Source: Bacillota bacterium (GTDB taxonomy: Bacteria; Bacillota; Clostridia; Lachnospirales; Lachnospiraceae). From it: DNA of 56,436 bases. The notes under the pieces were generated by a model. The model was not told the origin of the DNA. It worked only from the letters and a program-made list of their open reading frames with translations, and made no database searches. The stretch covers positions 1-56,436 of the forward strand of contig JAEZTJ010000070.1 of assembly GCA_023421505.1 (NCBI GenBank), in the 5' to 3' direction. Positions 17,056-25,955 of the stretch are shown piece by piece (within the stretch, counting starts at the first letter, position 1; each line of letters begins with the position of its first letter). The position numbers were made by a program, and so were the translations under genes.

Positions 17056-17290
17056 TCAAGAACTATTTTTATTTTTCTTGTATTTTTTTACTACCCTTTT
17101 TTTACTACCACCTTTTCCCACACCAGTTCCATGAGTCGCCTTAGGTGGCCTAGTATCTTTCCAGTTTGTCGTTACCTTTCTACCAATTACTAATATATAA
17201 ACTTTATTATTCCAATTAATATTATTATTATACTGATCAGGAATATAGCAGTATAAACTCCCTTATGTACTACAGGGAAAGGCTCCTATG
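17056..17290 (-). pseudogene. Decayed small membrane-protein gene
   Basis: On the minus strand one frame encodes VVHKGVYTAIFLISIIIILI, a good membrane helix preceded by EPFP. A neighbouring frame carries on with VYILVIGRKVTTNWKDTRPP and then a Gly/Lys-rich tail (THGTGVGKGGSKKR...KYKKNKNSS) before a stop at 17056. Neither part has a usable start. Joined by a single frameshift they would make a one-helix protein with a basic tail. Family not recognised. The rest of 16989-17400 shows nothing else. Confidence 0.35.
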
Positions 17291-17400
17291 ATTTATGCTT
17301 ACCTGTCAGCTGCCAACCCAAATTTCAAAAAGTACTTTATGATTGCTTATAAATCATTGCTTATGAAGCATTTTCTTTTGTACCGAAATATTGCTATGTA

Positions 17401-18204
17401 TTATATAACATTACCTAGCAGCTCCTGCGCATTTTTGTATAAAATTCTGTCTAATACATCTACGTTTAAATCAAGCTTTCTTATTTTCTCCAAAGCTTCT
17501 TTCTGTCCGCCCCAAGGTGAATCCGATGCAAACAACACCCTGTCGGCACCGTGATTTTCAACTATTCTTACAAACTGTTCGTCAGATATATGACCAAGTA
17601 CGTAACCGGTATCAAGCCACACGTTTTTGCCTACTATGTATTCCTCAACCTCCTCCCACATATCATAGCCGCCCATATGCGCCAGTATAATTCTAGCATC
17701 TTCCTTCTCGATCTGGCTCAGCATAGCCGCAGTTCTCTTAGGCGGACAATGAATCGGATCCGGTAAGCCGATATCTAACCCTGCATGAATGATTACCATC
17801 AAATCCAACTCAGTTGCATATCGAATGATGCGTATCATCCTGGGGTCATCAATAAAGGTCTCCTGATAATCGGGATGCAGCTTAATTCCTGCAAGCCCCA
17901 TTTTCTTTATCTCCTTAAGCTTTAGATAGTAATCCTCAGTATCCGGATGGATGCCGCCAAAGGATATAATTCCATCCTTTCCGTTTATCGCTGCGGCAAA
18001 GGAATTCACTGTATCAAACTGGGAGGGTCTTGTCACCACAGGCAATACCACCGATAATGTAACATTACTCTCCCTCATGGATTCTTTAAGTCCCTGTAAA
18101 GTACCATCTATATAAGCCTTGACAGAGCCTACCTCTTCCAGCTTTTCTACAGTTTTTGCTGCAATCTTATCTGGAAATATATGTGTATGAAAATCAATCA
18201 CCAT
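17401..18204 (-). CDS. Amidohydrolase family (TIM-barrel metal-dependent hydrolase)
   Basis: A 267-residue protein of the amidohydrolase-2/TatD-like superfamily. The metal ligands are visible: HTH at 6-8 (DFHTHIFP), GIKLHPDY near 110, IIHAG near 143, LAHMGG near 174 and a final catalytic Asp in FASDSPWGG. Members hydrolyse or decarboxylate small cyclic or carboxylate substrates; the substrate is not predictable. The CDF transporter gene lies just upstream on the same strand (14-bp gap), suggesting an operon. GGAGG precedes the ATG. Confidence 0.8.
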   Translation of the reverse strand: MVIDFHTHIFPDKIAAKTVEKLEEVGSVKAYIDGTLQGLKESMRESNVTLSVVLPVVTRPSQFDTVNSFAAAINGKDGIISFGGIHPDTEDYYLKLKEIKKMGLAGIKLHPDYQETFIDDPRMIRIIRYATELDLMVIIHAGLDIGLPDPIHCPPKRTAAMLSQIEKEDARIILAHMGGYDMWEEVEEYIVGKNVWLDTGYVLGHISDEQFVRIVENHGADRVLFASDSPWGGQKEALEKIRKLDLNVDVLDRILYKNAQELLGNVI

Positions 18205-18218
18205 TCAGTAAGTCCTCC

Positions 18219-19397
18219 TTATTTCTCGGCAATGAAGCTGTTTTCCATAGTTATGATACACTGATATCTAGCATCGTTATTTCTAATCTCTTCTACAATT
18301 CTTGAGAGGAGCTTTTGTTCAGCCTCTTTTGTATAGGAATACGGCAGCACCAGATCAAAGATTAGGTTTATCTGATGTTCTCCGTTTACAATCCTAAAAT
18401 CATGTATCGTTGCCTTTTCCTCAAGCTCCTTAATGATGCCAAGTATCAACTTCTTTTTCTCTAGTACCATCTCATCATTTACCTCAATCGGATCCATGTG
18501 TATTACTAAGAATAAATCTAGCTTCTCCATGACATCTCTCTCGATACTATCAATCATTTCATGTGCTTTCTCAAAGTTGATATTATTTGGCACCTCCGCA
18601 TGAATCGTTGCCATACTGCGGGTTGGCCCATAATTGTGAATGATAAGATCATGAGTACCGACTATTCCCTCATAGCTTTCCACAATATTTGTTATCTTTT
18701 CATAGACCTCCCGTTCCACAGCCTGCCCAAGTAATGGCTCCAAAGTCTCCTTCGCTATTCTAAAGCCTGCAAGCATAACAAACACTGATACAACGACACC
18801 CATATACCCATCTATCTTAAGTCCAGAAAGACCTGCTACAACAGCAGATATTACAGTTGCAGAAGTAACAATGACGTCTCCCATGGAATCAGCCGAGGTA
18901 GCCAGCATAACTGTTGATCTAATCCGTCTTCCAAGCTTACGATTAAAAAGCATCATCCACACCTTAACAAGAACTGATACACATAGGATTCCTACCAAAA
19001 TGGGATTGAAAGTAATTTCCTCCGGGTGCAGTACTTTCTTGAAGGAGCTTTGAAACAGGCTAAATCCTACTTGAAGAATTAAAAAAGCTACAGCGAGAGC
19101 TGATATATATTCAAATCTACCATGCCCAAAGGGATGCTCTTTATCAGCTGGTCTTCCCGCAAGCTTAACCCCGATAAAACTGATTACTGAGGAGGCCGCA
19201 TCAGATAAATTATTAAATGCATCAGCCATAACAGAAATACTGTTAATTACCATACCAACCGTCAACTTTATTCCAAAGAGAAATATATTGCAGATAATGC
19301 CAACAATACTTGATAATATACCATAAGCAGTTCTCACCTTCTGGTTGTCTACATTGGTATTATTTTTGATAAAGAGCTTCACTAATAATTCAGTCAA
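18219..19397 (-). CDS. Cation diffusion facilitator transporter with Mn-type site
   Basis: A CDF antiporter of about 392 residues with six helices and a long C-terminal cytoplasmic domain. Numbering from the ATG at 19415, the transport site is N68-x3-D72 in helix 2 (ADAFNNLSD) and D176-x3-D180 in helix 5 (SADSMGD). The D-D-H-D quartet of zinc/iron members is replaced by N-D-D-D, the pattern reported for MntE-type Mn2+ exporters, so Mn2+ export is likely. AAGGAG sits seven bases before a TTG at 19397, which I take as the start; the ATG 18 bases upstream lacks a good site and would contain the AAGGAG. Confidence 0.88.
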   Translation of the reverse strand: MTELLVKLFIKNNTNVDNQKVRTAYGILSSIVGIICNIFLFGIKLTVGMVINSISVMADAFNNLSDAASSVISFIGVKLAGRPADKEHPFGHGRFEYISALAVAFLILQVGFSLFQSSFKKVLHPEEITFNPILVGILCVSVLVKVWMMLFNRKLGRRIRSTVMLATSADSMGDVIVTSATVISAVVAGLSGLKIDGYMGVVVSVFVMLAGFRIAKETLEPLLGQAVEREVYEKITNIVESYEGIVGTHDLIIHNYGPTRSMATIHAEVPNNINFEKAHEMIDSIERDVMEKLDLFLVIHMDPIEVNDEMVLEKKKLILGIIKELEEKATIHDFRIVNGEHQINLIFDLVLPYSYTKEAEQKLLSRIVEEIRNNDARYQCIITMENSFIAEK

Positions 19398-19911
19398 AAT
19401 ATAACTCCTTTCCATTTATCCGCTTTACTCATTAAAATATTGAGTGTCTTAATCACCTGATATTATCCTTCTCATCGTATATACATATCCTGTATTTTCT
19501 AATGTTAATAGAAAATACAGGAATTAATTCATTTTATCATAACTGTTAAATTATTCAATATTTTCTTATATTTTACCCATGCTTATTTTTTATGATATCT
19601 TAAGGAGATTAAGAAATAAATTTAATTGCATATATCAAATATACAATTGCATTTATTTATGTTAATATAATGATAAGGATTAATCCAAACCAAATTATGA
19701 TTTATATCTTTTACTGCGTATTTATAGATTAATAGTATGATTTTATATTAGCCTTATAGTATCATTAAACTTCCTTGTTTATTTTTCCTTTATAGAATAA
19801 ACCTTTCCAGCTAATACTATGTTACATACATATTTTATATATTCTGTGTCTATCGAATCATATTTAGCATAAAAGTTAATATAGACATTAATTAAGATAA
19901 GGACGATGTTT
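19398..19911. other. AT-rich intergenic region
   Basis: About 500 bases between the divergent CDF and GDPD genes. Apart from the perfect inverted repeat at 19488-19522 I see no open frame, clear promoter or RNA motif. It is very AT-rich throughout. Confidence 0.5.
19488..19522. promoter_or_regulatory. Perfect 14-bp inverted repeat upstream of the CDF gene
   Basis: TCCTGTATTTTCTA and TAGAAAATACAGGA flank a 7-base centre, about 75-90 bp upstream of the CDF start. With no T-run and no gene ending here, an operator or a leader hairpin is more likely than a terminator. Confidence 0.5.
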
Positions 19912-21720
19912 ATGAATAAAATTACCCGATGCGTTCGTAATCTCATAAATACCCATAACCGCAGTCTATTCTTGATAGAATTAACCTTCCTGATTTTATT
20001 TCTATTGTTTATTCTTCCTATCCTTAACTTGGGAATTGAAGTTACTATACAAATATGGGGACAAAGCTATATCACCTCTGAAAATGTTTTATCATATCTT
20101 ACTACTCCTACCACACTTATTTTTTTAATTATTATGATTGTACTATTTTCATATTTCTTGCTATACCAGTTAATTACCATAATATACTTCTGCTACAGTG
20201 AAAAAGAGCATGAGAAAATAAGCCTTATAAATCTTATGTCAATCAGCTTCCAGAAATTGAAATATTACTTTCACATACGCTATATTTCCTATTCGTTATT
20301 TACCATCCCACTTTTTCTTTCTATGAATCTGCCTGTCCTTGTGGTGATTATTCTTCAGTCCAGAATGAATTTCCCTAATCGTGCAGATCTGGCCTTTTTT
20401 AAAATATTTCTGCTACTGTTTTTTACAATAATTTCTCTAATCTCATATAAAGGAATGTTTGTAGTCCATCTACTGCTAGAGGAAGGTCACAACTTTATGG
20501 CTGTCATAGAGCTTTCCAAGAAAAGATTAAAGGGACATGGTATTCAAATTCTTAAAAGAATGTTTCGTCATAATCTGCTCTTGACCTTCGGTTACTTATT
20601 ATGTTATTACGTTATACTTCTAATTGCTGGTATCTTCATTATACTTTCAGTGAGGAAGACTATGGTTGTCACTGTCTTTTTGTCAGTATATCCACGGATT
20701 AACAGTATCCTTCTTATTCTCTTTCTGTTAACGGCTTTTTTAGCGAACTTTAATTTAGTCAATTCCTTCTATGCAAAATATAATAAAGTAAAAGATAAAA
20801 CTTCTTCCTTCATTATTGCGAAGGAGGAGCCTGCAAAACAACCTATACTCAAAAAGTCGCCCCGTAATGCAAATGGATTTATTATTTTAATTTTACTTGC
20901 AGGACTGGTGAATGCTTATTTTACAGTACGTAATGATTCCTCCTTCTTACAGGAAGCCCTCTCCGGAATTCAAGTATCCTCACATCGCGGTAATTCCCAT
21001 GTTGCCCCTGAAAACACTCTTCCTGCTCTGGAAAATGCAATCATAGCAAGATCTGATTACGCAGAAATAGATATTAGGCAAACAAAGGACGGTGTTCTAG
21101 TATTAATGCATGATAGCAGTCTGAAACGAACTGCCGGTGTTAATAAGAAAATCGGATCAACTAGTTTAAGCGAATTAACAGATTTAGACGCCGGCTCCTG
21201 GTTTAGTAAGGATTTTATGTATACGAGAATTCCTACCTTAGAAGAAGTCCTAAATTACTGTAAAGGCAAGATTAAATTAAATATCGAAGTAAAATCTTCA
21301 AACAAAGGGCCCGAATTTGAAGAAAATCTTGTAGAATTAATTAAAGATTATGATTTTGAAAATTCCTGCTTAATCAGCTCCTCTGATTATAAAACTTTGG
21401 TGAAAATTAAGCAGTTGGATGAGGAACTACGAACAGGGCTGATTATCAAATATGCTTATGGCAACTTTTACAATATGAATGTAGATTTCTTCAGTATCCG
21501 TTCTCGCTATATTAACAGGCAGATTGTAGAAAATGCTCACCGTAACGGCAAAGAAGTCCACGCCTGGACCGTCAACAGCGTCAGTGAGATAGAACGCATG
21601 AAATCGGTGGGCGTGGACTGCATTATTACTGATAATCCAACTCTTACCAAGAGTGTATTGTTTCAGGATGATTCCCGTAGTACCTTTATAAAATTACTGA
21701 TTCGAATTATACGTCGATAA
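19912..21720 (+). CDS. Membrane-anchored glycerophosphodiester phosphodiesterase
   Basis: About 602 residues. The first ~330 form several membrane helices, as in the membrane domain found at the front of Firmicute GDPD proteins. The C-terminal ~250 are a GDPD TIM barrel: SHRGNSHVAPENTLPALENAI, the EIDIRQTKDGVLVLMHD metal/catalytic block, LNIEVKS and VHAWTVNS. It releases glycerol-3-phosphate from glycerophosphodiesters or possibly teichoic acid. ATG 19912 is 8 bases from AAGGA; ATG 19906 is only 2 bases away, so the later start is preferred. Its stop lies one base from the stop of the convergent alcohol dehydrogenase gene. Confidence 0.88.
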   Translation: MNKITRCVRNLINTHNRSLFLIELTFLILFLLFILPILNLGIEVTIQIWGQSYITSENVLSYLTTPTTLIFLIIMIVLFSYFLLYQLITIIYFCYSEKEHEKISLINLMSISFQKLKYYFHIRYISYSLFTIPLFLSMNLPVLVVIILQSRMNFPNRADLAFFKIFLLLFFTIISLISYKGMFVVHLLLEEGHNFMAVIELSKKRLKGHGIQILKRMFRHNLLLTFGYLLCYYVILLIAGIFIILSVRKTMVVTVFLSVYPRINSILLILFLLTAFLANFNLVNSFYAKYNKVKDKTSSFIIAKEEPAKQPILKKSPRNANGFIILILLAGLVNAYFTVRNDSSFLQEALSGIQVSSHRGNSHVAPENTLPALENAIIARSDYAEIDIRQTKDGVLVLMHDSSLKRTAGVNKKIGSTSLSELTDLDAGSWFSKDFMYTRIPTLEEVLNYCKGKIKLNIEVKSSNKGPEFEENLVELIKDYDFENSCLISSSDYKTLVKIKQLDEELRTGLIIKYAYGNFYNMNVDFFSIRSRYINRQIVENAHRNGKEVHAWTVNSVSEIERMKSVGVDCIITDNPTLTKSVLFQDDSRSTFIKLLIRIIRR

Positions 21721-21721
21721 A

Positions 21722-22891
21722 TTACAGAGCAAGTCTGTAGATTTGATCTACATCCTTACCGGACAACTTTACAAATCCACCGATAGTGCCCTTTTCACCC
21801 AGACCAAGCTTTTCTACCATTTTTTCAATATCCTCTTCTTTTGCTCCTAACTCTTTAAAACTTACGGGCATTCCGATTGAGGTTAAAAACTGCTTTAAGC
21901 GATTAATTCCTTCCTTTGCTGTTTCCTCCGGATTGGCGAAGTTCATATTCACTCCCCATAAACGAACTGCCAGCTGTGCAAAACGACTGATATCCTGCTT
22001 CATAACATAAGTCATCCATGCAGGAAATACAACCGCAAGACCTGCACCATGAGCAACATCGTATAATGCAGATAATTCATGTTCAATTTGATGACTGGAC
22101 CAATCCTGAGCACGTCCTACCCCAACAAGGTTATTATGGGCAACCATACCTGCCCACATAATATTCGCCCTGGCTTCATAATTACCTGGATCTGCAATTA
22201 CTCTCGGAACCTCCTTTATCATGGTCAATAGTACTGCTTCACAGAGACGGTCGGTTATTTCTACTTCCTTTGTATTTGTAAAGTAGCGTTCAAAAACATG
22301 TGCCATAATATCAGTTGCTCCTGCTGCTGTCTGATAGGAAGGCAGTGTCATTGTAAGTTCAGGATTGAGGATAGAAAATACTGGTCTTAACACCTCACCA
22401 CTTGCACCTCTTTTTAACATTCCTTCTTCTCTGGTTATAACAGTATCACCTGAACCTTCGCTGCCTGCTGCTGCTATCGTAAGTACTGTACCTACCTTAA
22501 GTGCCTCCGTTACCGTTTTCCCTTCATAGAAATCCCAGAAGTCTCCTTCATATTTTACTCCGGCAGCAATAGCCTTTGCAGAGTCGATTACGCTTCCGCC
22601 ACCAACTGCAAGGATAAAATCAATATTTTCCTTCTTACAAAGTGCAATTCCTTCATATACAAGACCGCTTCTTGGATTGGGCTGTACTCCGCCCAGCTCT
22701 ATAAAGGGAATGCTTTCCCGTTCTAAGGATGCTTTAACGCGATCTAAAAGTCCGGAACGTATCACAGAACCGGAACCGTAATGAATGAGTACCCTGCTTC
22801 CGCCAAAGCGTTTTACATAGTGTCCTGCCTCATCCTCTGTCTTTTTACCAAATGCAAAATAGGTAGGGCTATAAAAAGTAAAGTTATTCAT
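21722..22891 (-). CDS. Iron-containing alcohol dehydrogenase (butanol dehydrogenase type)
   Basis: A 389-residue group III alcohol dehydrogenase. The nucleotide-binding GGGSVIDSAKAIA motif is near residue 97. The metal ligands D and H in GATDIMAHVFERY and two later histidines in IEHELSALYDVAHGAGLAVVFP are all present. It resembles the YqhD/BdhA branch, which reduces butyraldehyde and other aldehydes with NADPH, so a role in fermentation or aldehyde detoxification is likely. It appears monocistronic with an AAGGAG site. The 1-bp gap to the convergent GDPD gene leaves no room for a terminator between them. Confidence 0.9.
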   Translation of the reverse strand: MNNFTFYSPTYFAFGKKTEDEAGHYVKRFGGSRVLIHYGSGSVIRSGLLDRVKASLERESIPFIELGGVQPNPRSGLVYEGIALCKKENIDFILAVGGGSVIDSAKAIAAGVKYEGDFWDFYEGKTVTEALKVGTVLTIAAAGSEGSGDTVITREEGMLKRGASGEVLRPVFSILNPELTMTLPSYQTAAGATDIMAHVFERYFTNTKEVEITDRLCEAVLLTMIKEVPRVIADPGNYEARANIMWAGMVAHNNLVGVGRAQDWSSHQIEHELSALYDVAHGAGLAVVFPAWMTYVMKQDISRFAQLAVRLWGVNMNFANPEETAKEGINRLKQFLTSIGMPVSFKELGAKEEDIEKMVEKLGLGEKGTIGGFVKLSGKDVDQIYRLAL

Positions 22892-23023
22892 TTACAAAAC
22901 TCCTTTCAAATGTCAATCAAATTTTGTCACTATTCTATCATATCGTATACTTGTTCTTTTATCCAATAATTTTTAATATAAATATGTTAATTATTATATT
23001 CTTACCTTCTTTCTTGACAACAG

Positions 23024-23058
23024 CATAACATGTCTGCCCTTTGAATAAGTTTGTTCAC
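23024..23058. repeat. Repeat family B word
   Basis: GCATAACATGTCTGCCCTTT followed by GAATAAGTTTGTTCA matches the family B unit near 48500 with a few changes. It lies upstream of the DUF4097 lipoprotein gene. Confidence 0.55.
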
Positions 23059-23174
23059 GCATAAAGGCATAGCTCCCTTGACAGAAGACCAATGCAAAGT
23101 TATATTATGGTAATAGCCTACTCCATGCATACAATCACGTATGCACCAAATTCAGTTCAGAAAAGAGGTGAATT

Positions 23175-24197
23175 ATGAGATTAAATATGAAACGTACAAT
23201 TGCTACACCCCTATTATTCCTACTACCTGGAATGCTGCTTGGTGGATGTATTACAGGACCCGGAGCCATTATTCTTAGGAAAGAAGCTGCAAAGGAATTC
23301 AACATTGAAGATGCAATAGATAAGATTACACACATTGATATCAATACTTCAATTGCAAAAGTAGAACTAATACCCTCGGATCATTATTCTGTGGAAATTG
23401 ATTATCTATACTGGGATGAGGAACCGGATTATTCGTTGACCGATGGCAAATTGCACTTTGATGACGGTGATTCGATACCTAATTCCTATTCCATTAATTT
23501 TAAATTAGATAATACGATTAAAGTCTATCTTCCTGATAACGCTGACCTTAGTAACCTATCCATAAAAAACTCCTCCGGTAATGTAGAATTATCCGGCTTT
23601 GTAGCAGGTGATATGAAGGTTACGGTATCCTATGGTGATCTGACAATTAGGAAAGCAGCATCCAATAATGCGAAGATTAAATTATCCTCTGGGAACAGTA
23701 CGATTGATGATTTTGAGGTTGGTAATCTGAAATTTACTAATTCCTACGGAGATTCGGATTTTGATAATATTAATACCGGTAGCACAATGCTTCTCAAAGA
23801 CATAGCTTATGACAAGATTGATATATCAATGTCTAGTGGCAAAGCAGAATTAGGTGGAATTATATGTTCTAACCTACAATTGAACAATTCCTACGGTGAT
23901 GTTATTTGTGAAGAAATTAAGGCCGATAAACTAGATGCTGGCTTAAGTAGTGGCAACTTAACAGTAAATAAATCAGATATTAAAGATATTGATGCTAAAA
24001 ACAGCTATGGCGATGTGAATTTAAGCCTGATTGGCCCTAAAGCAGATTATTCCCTTAATTTAGACACCTCTTACGGATCCATTCAGGTAGGAAATAAAAA
24101 GTATAAAGAGCATATGGATGTCGATCGTGCTGGAACCAGAAGTATATATGCCGACTTAAGCAGCGGCAATGTTAAAATCAGCTTTTTTAACAATTAA
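23175..24197 (+). CDS. DUF4097-type beta-helix lipoprotein
   Basis: A 340-residue secreted lipoprotein. The N-terminus is a signal peptide with a lipobox (LLGGC, Cys at about 25). From about 115 the chain is a regular beta-helix-like repeat in which NSSGN/LSSGN turns alternate with SYGD turns, a two-rung pattern of about 20 residues per turn. DUF4097 proteins are thought to be extracytoplasmic adhesin-like sensors; the exact role is unknown. GAGGTG precedes the ATG. It is not next to the other DUF4097 gene at 27365, but that gene lies only about 3 kb away. Confidence 0.8.
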   Translation: MRLNMKRTIATPLLFLLPGMLLGGCITGPGAIILRKEAAKEFNIEDAIDKITHIDINTSIAKVELIPSDHYSVEIDYLYWDEEPDYSLTDGKLHFDDGDSIPNSYSINFKLDNTIKVYLPDNADLSNLSIKNSSGNVELSGFVAGDMKVTVSYGDLTIRKAASNNAKIKLSSGNSTIDDFEVGNLKFTNSYGDSDFDNINTGSTMLLKDIAYDKIDISMSSGKAELGGIICSNLQLNNSYGDVICEEIKADKLDAGLSSGNLTVNKSDIKDIDAKNSYGDVNLSLIGPKADYSLNLDTSYGSIQVGNKKYKEHMDVDRAGTRSIYADLSSGNVKISFFNN

Positions 24198-24389
24198 TAC
24201 ATGGTGTTATAATAGAGCTAAATCCTATAAAAAAGTCAATATAATGTTGATCAAAACTAAGAGAAGCTATAATAATACAAATAGCAACTATGTTTTAAAG
24301 TTTTTATGTACTATTTAAGCCAATGCAAATATGTTACAATTAAATATTACTTAATCTTATAACAAATTACAATTTAGGAGGAAAAGAAA

Positions 24390-24710
24390 ATGATTATAAC
24401 TACAACACCTTCCGTAGACGGAAAACAAATTACAGATTATCTTGGTATCGTATTCGGAGAAGTAATATCAGGAGTTGATTTTGTAAAGGACTTTACTGCA
24501 GGCTTATCTAATTTTTTCGGCGGCCGTTCCAGCACCTATGAGGATGAGCTAATCCGTGCCCGTGAGCAGGCTATGCAGGAAATGCAGCAGAGAGCATATC
24601 AATTAGGTGCTGATGCAATTGTAGGTGTTGATATTGATTATGAGGTATTAGGGTCTAATAATGGTATGCTTATGGTAACTGCCTCCGGCACAGCAGTACG
24701 TTGCCATTAA
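24390..24710 (+). CDS. YbjQ/UPF0145 family protein
   Basis: A 106-residue protein with the YbjQ pattern: ITTTPSVDGKQITDYLGIVFGEV at the start, a central helix of ARxQAMQEMQQRA, then LGADAIVGVDIDYEVL and a final GTAVR. It forms small oligomeric cytosolic assemblies, annotated as heavy-metal-binding by similarity, though the function is not settled. AGGAGG is placed normally. It is probably transcribed alone. Confidence 0.85.
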   Translation: MIITTTPSVDGKQITDYLGIVFGEVISGVDFVKDFTAGLSNFFGGRSSTYEDELIRAREQAMQEMQQRAYQLGADAIVGVDIDYEVLGSNNGMLMVTASGTAVRCH

Positions 24711-24742
24711 TTTAGCATAGTACCGCAGGCCGTTACTTGCTT

Positions 24743-25936
24743 TTATCCTTTTGCCAACGTAATTGCTGCAATCATGATAAGGCATACCAGAGTATATAGA
24801 ATAACCCCTACATTCAAGAAATAATTCGATACTCTCAAAGGTAAATTCGCTTTATCAAACTTTATTTTCTTTAAATTCATAAAGAACAAAATAATTCCTG
24901 TTGCGATAGAGCCTAATATCCAAATATTTAGAAAAACGACACCTATTAAATTTTTATCTGATATAAAGGTTGCTACCACGGTAGATAAAAAATTGATCAT
25001 CATATGTAGCAGTATCGCATATCTTACAGTATTTGTCTTAATCGTAACGTACGCAAAGATAACTCCAATTACTGCTGCATAGAAGAATTGTGATAGATTC
25101 ATATGAAATAATCCAAAGGCAATACCTGTCATTACTATGGCAGGTATATCCCCAAATCTCCGTAGCTTATCTAATAATATTTTGCGGAAAATTAGTTCTT
25201 CAATAACAGGTGCCACAACAGCTGCATAGAGTAGCGATAATAACAGATTACTGTTTAAAATTGCCTCAGCTGCCGGGTTAATCAGCTCAGTTTCTCCCTT
25301 TAACAAAGCAATCATAAAAGTAAGAATTGAACTTAATATATTAGTTATATACATAGCAGACATACAGATAAAAAAAATCTTTATAAATCTTAGCGGCTTC
25401 AGTCTTACAACTTCACCCTTTGGTGAATCCGGTATTTTCTTCATAAAAAGATAATACAAAGGAAAACTAATGCCGATTAATGTCAAAGCAGTGAGAGCCC
25501 ATATATACCAATCCGATTTTACTACTGAAGGGATAGTAATACTAACTAATGAGTCAATTACTGATTGCGACACGATTAAAGCCACCGCCAGTAGAAAAAG
25601 AGCCATGCCGGCATGACTGATCGTTCTTTTCGCATCTCTTGAATAATACTCATCATATTGCTTCTGAGGACGATATCGATAAGGCCCTCCATATTGATTC
25701 TGCAGTTGGTTCTGATAAGGCCCTCCAAACTGGTTCTGACTCTGGTTCTGATAAGGCCCTCCATATTGGTCCTGACTCTGATTCTGATAAGGTCCTCCAT
25801 ACTGGCTCTGACTCTGGTTCTGATAAGGTCCTCCATACTGGCTCTGACTCTGGTTCTGGGGGACTGCCCCTGACGGTTGCTCTAGCTTAGTAATGTCTTC
25901 TTTCTCCTGTTTTGGTTCATTATTATTTTGATCCAT
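24743..25936 (-). CDS. CPBP intramembrane protease with N-terminal Q/Y/G-rich repeats
   Basis: About 397 residues. The N-terminal ~90 carry five copies of a 12-residue unit (QYGGPYQNQSQS and variants), encoded by a 36-bp tandem DNA repeat. This is followed by eight or so membrane helices with CPBP (Abi) motifs EELIFRKILLDKLRRFG and FGLFHMNLSQ, then a C-terminal HMMIN. CPBP proteins are glutamyl-type intramembrane proteases involved in prenyl or peptide processing and self-immunity. The cytoplasmic low-complexity tail is unusual. Start at 25936 is favoured by AAAAGGGG eight bases upstream; a start at 25969 would overlap the preceding gene. Confidence 0.82.
   Translation of the reverse strand: MDQNNNEPKQEKEDITKLEQPSGAVPQNQSQSQYGGPYQNQSQSQYGGPYQNQSQDQYGGPYQNQSQNQFGGPYQNQLQNQYGGPYRYRPQKQYDEYYSRDAKRTISHAGMALFLLAVALIVSQSVIDSLVSITIPSVVKSDWYIWALTALTLIGISFPLYYLFMKKIPDSPKGEVVRLKPLRFIKIFFICMSAMYITNILSSILTFMIALLKGETELINPAAEAILNSNLLLSLLYAAVVAPVIEELIFRKILLDKLRRFGDIPAIVMTGIAFGLFHMNLSQFFYAAVIGVIFAYVTIKTNTVRYAILLHMMINFLSTVVATFISDKNLIGVVFLNIWILGSIATGIILFFMNLKKIKFDKANLPLRVSNYFLNVGVILYTLVCLIMIAAITLAKG
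25675..25860. repeat. 36-bp in-frame tandem repeat in the CPBP gene
   Basis: Five imperfect copies of a 36-bp unit (core TGGTTCTGATAAGGCCCTCC) encode the repeated YGGPYQNQSQ tail. The length is a multiple of three, so slippage would change copy number without frameshift. Confidence 0.8.
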
Positions 25937-25955
25937 ATCCATATCCCCTTTTCCA

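Noticed and set aside
25675..25860. CRISPR array
   Set aside because: The repeats are contiguous 36-bp coding units with no spacers and no cas genes nearby.
25576..25890. Open frames on both strands with regular Arg/Met or Ser/Asp repeats
   Set aside because: They are other-frame readings of the 36-bp tandem repeat in the CPBP protease gene.
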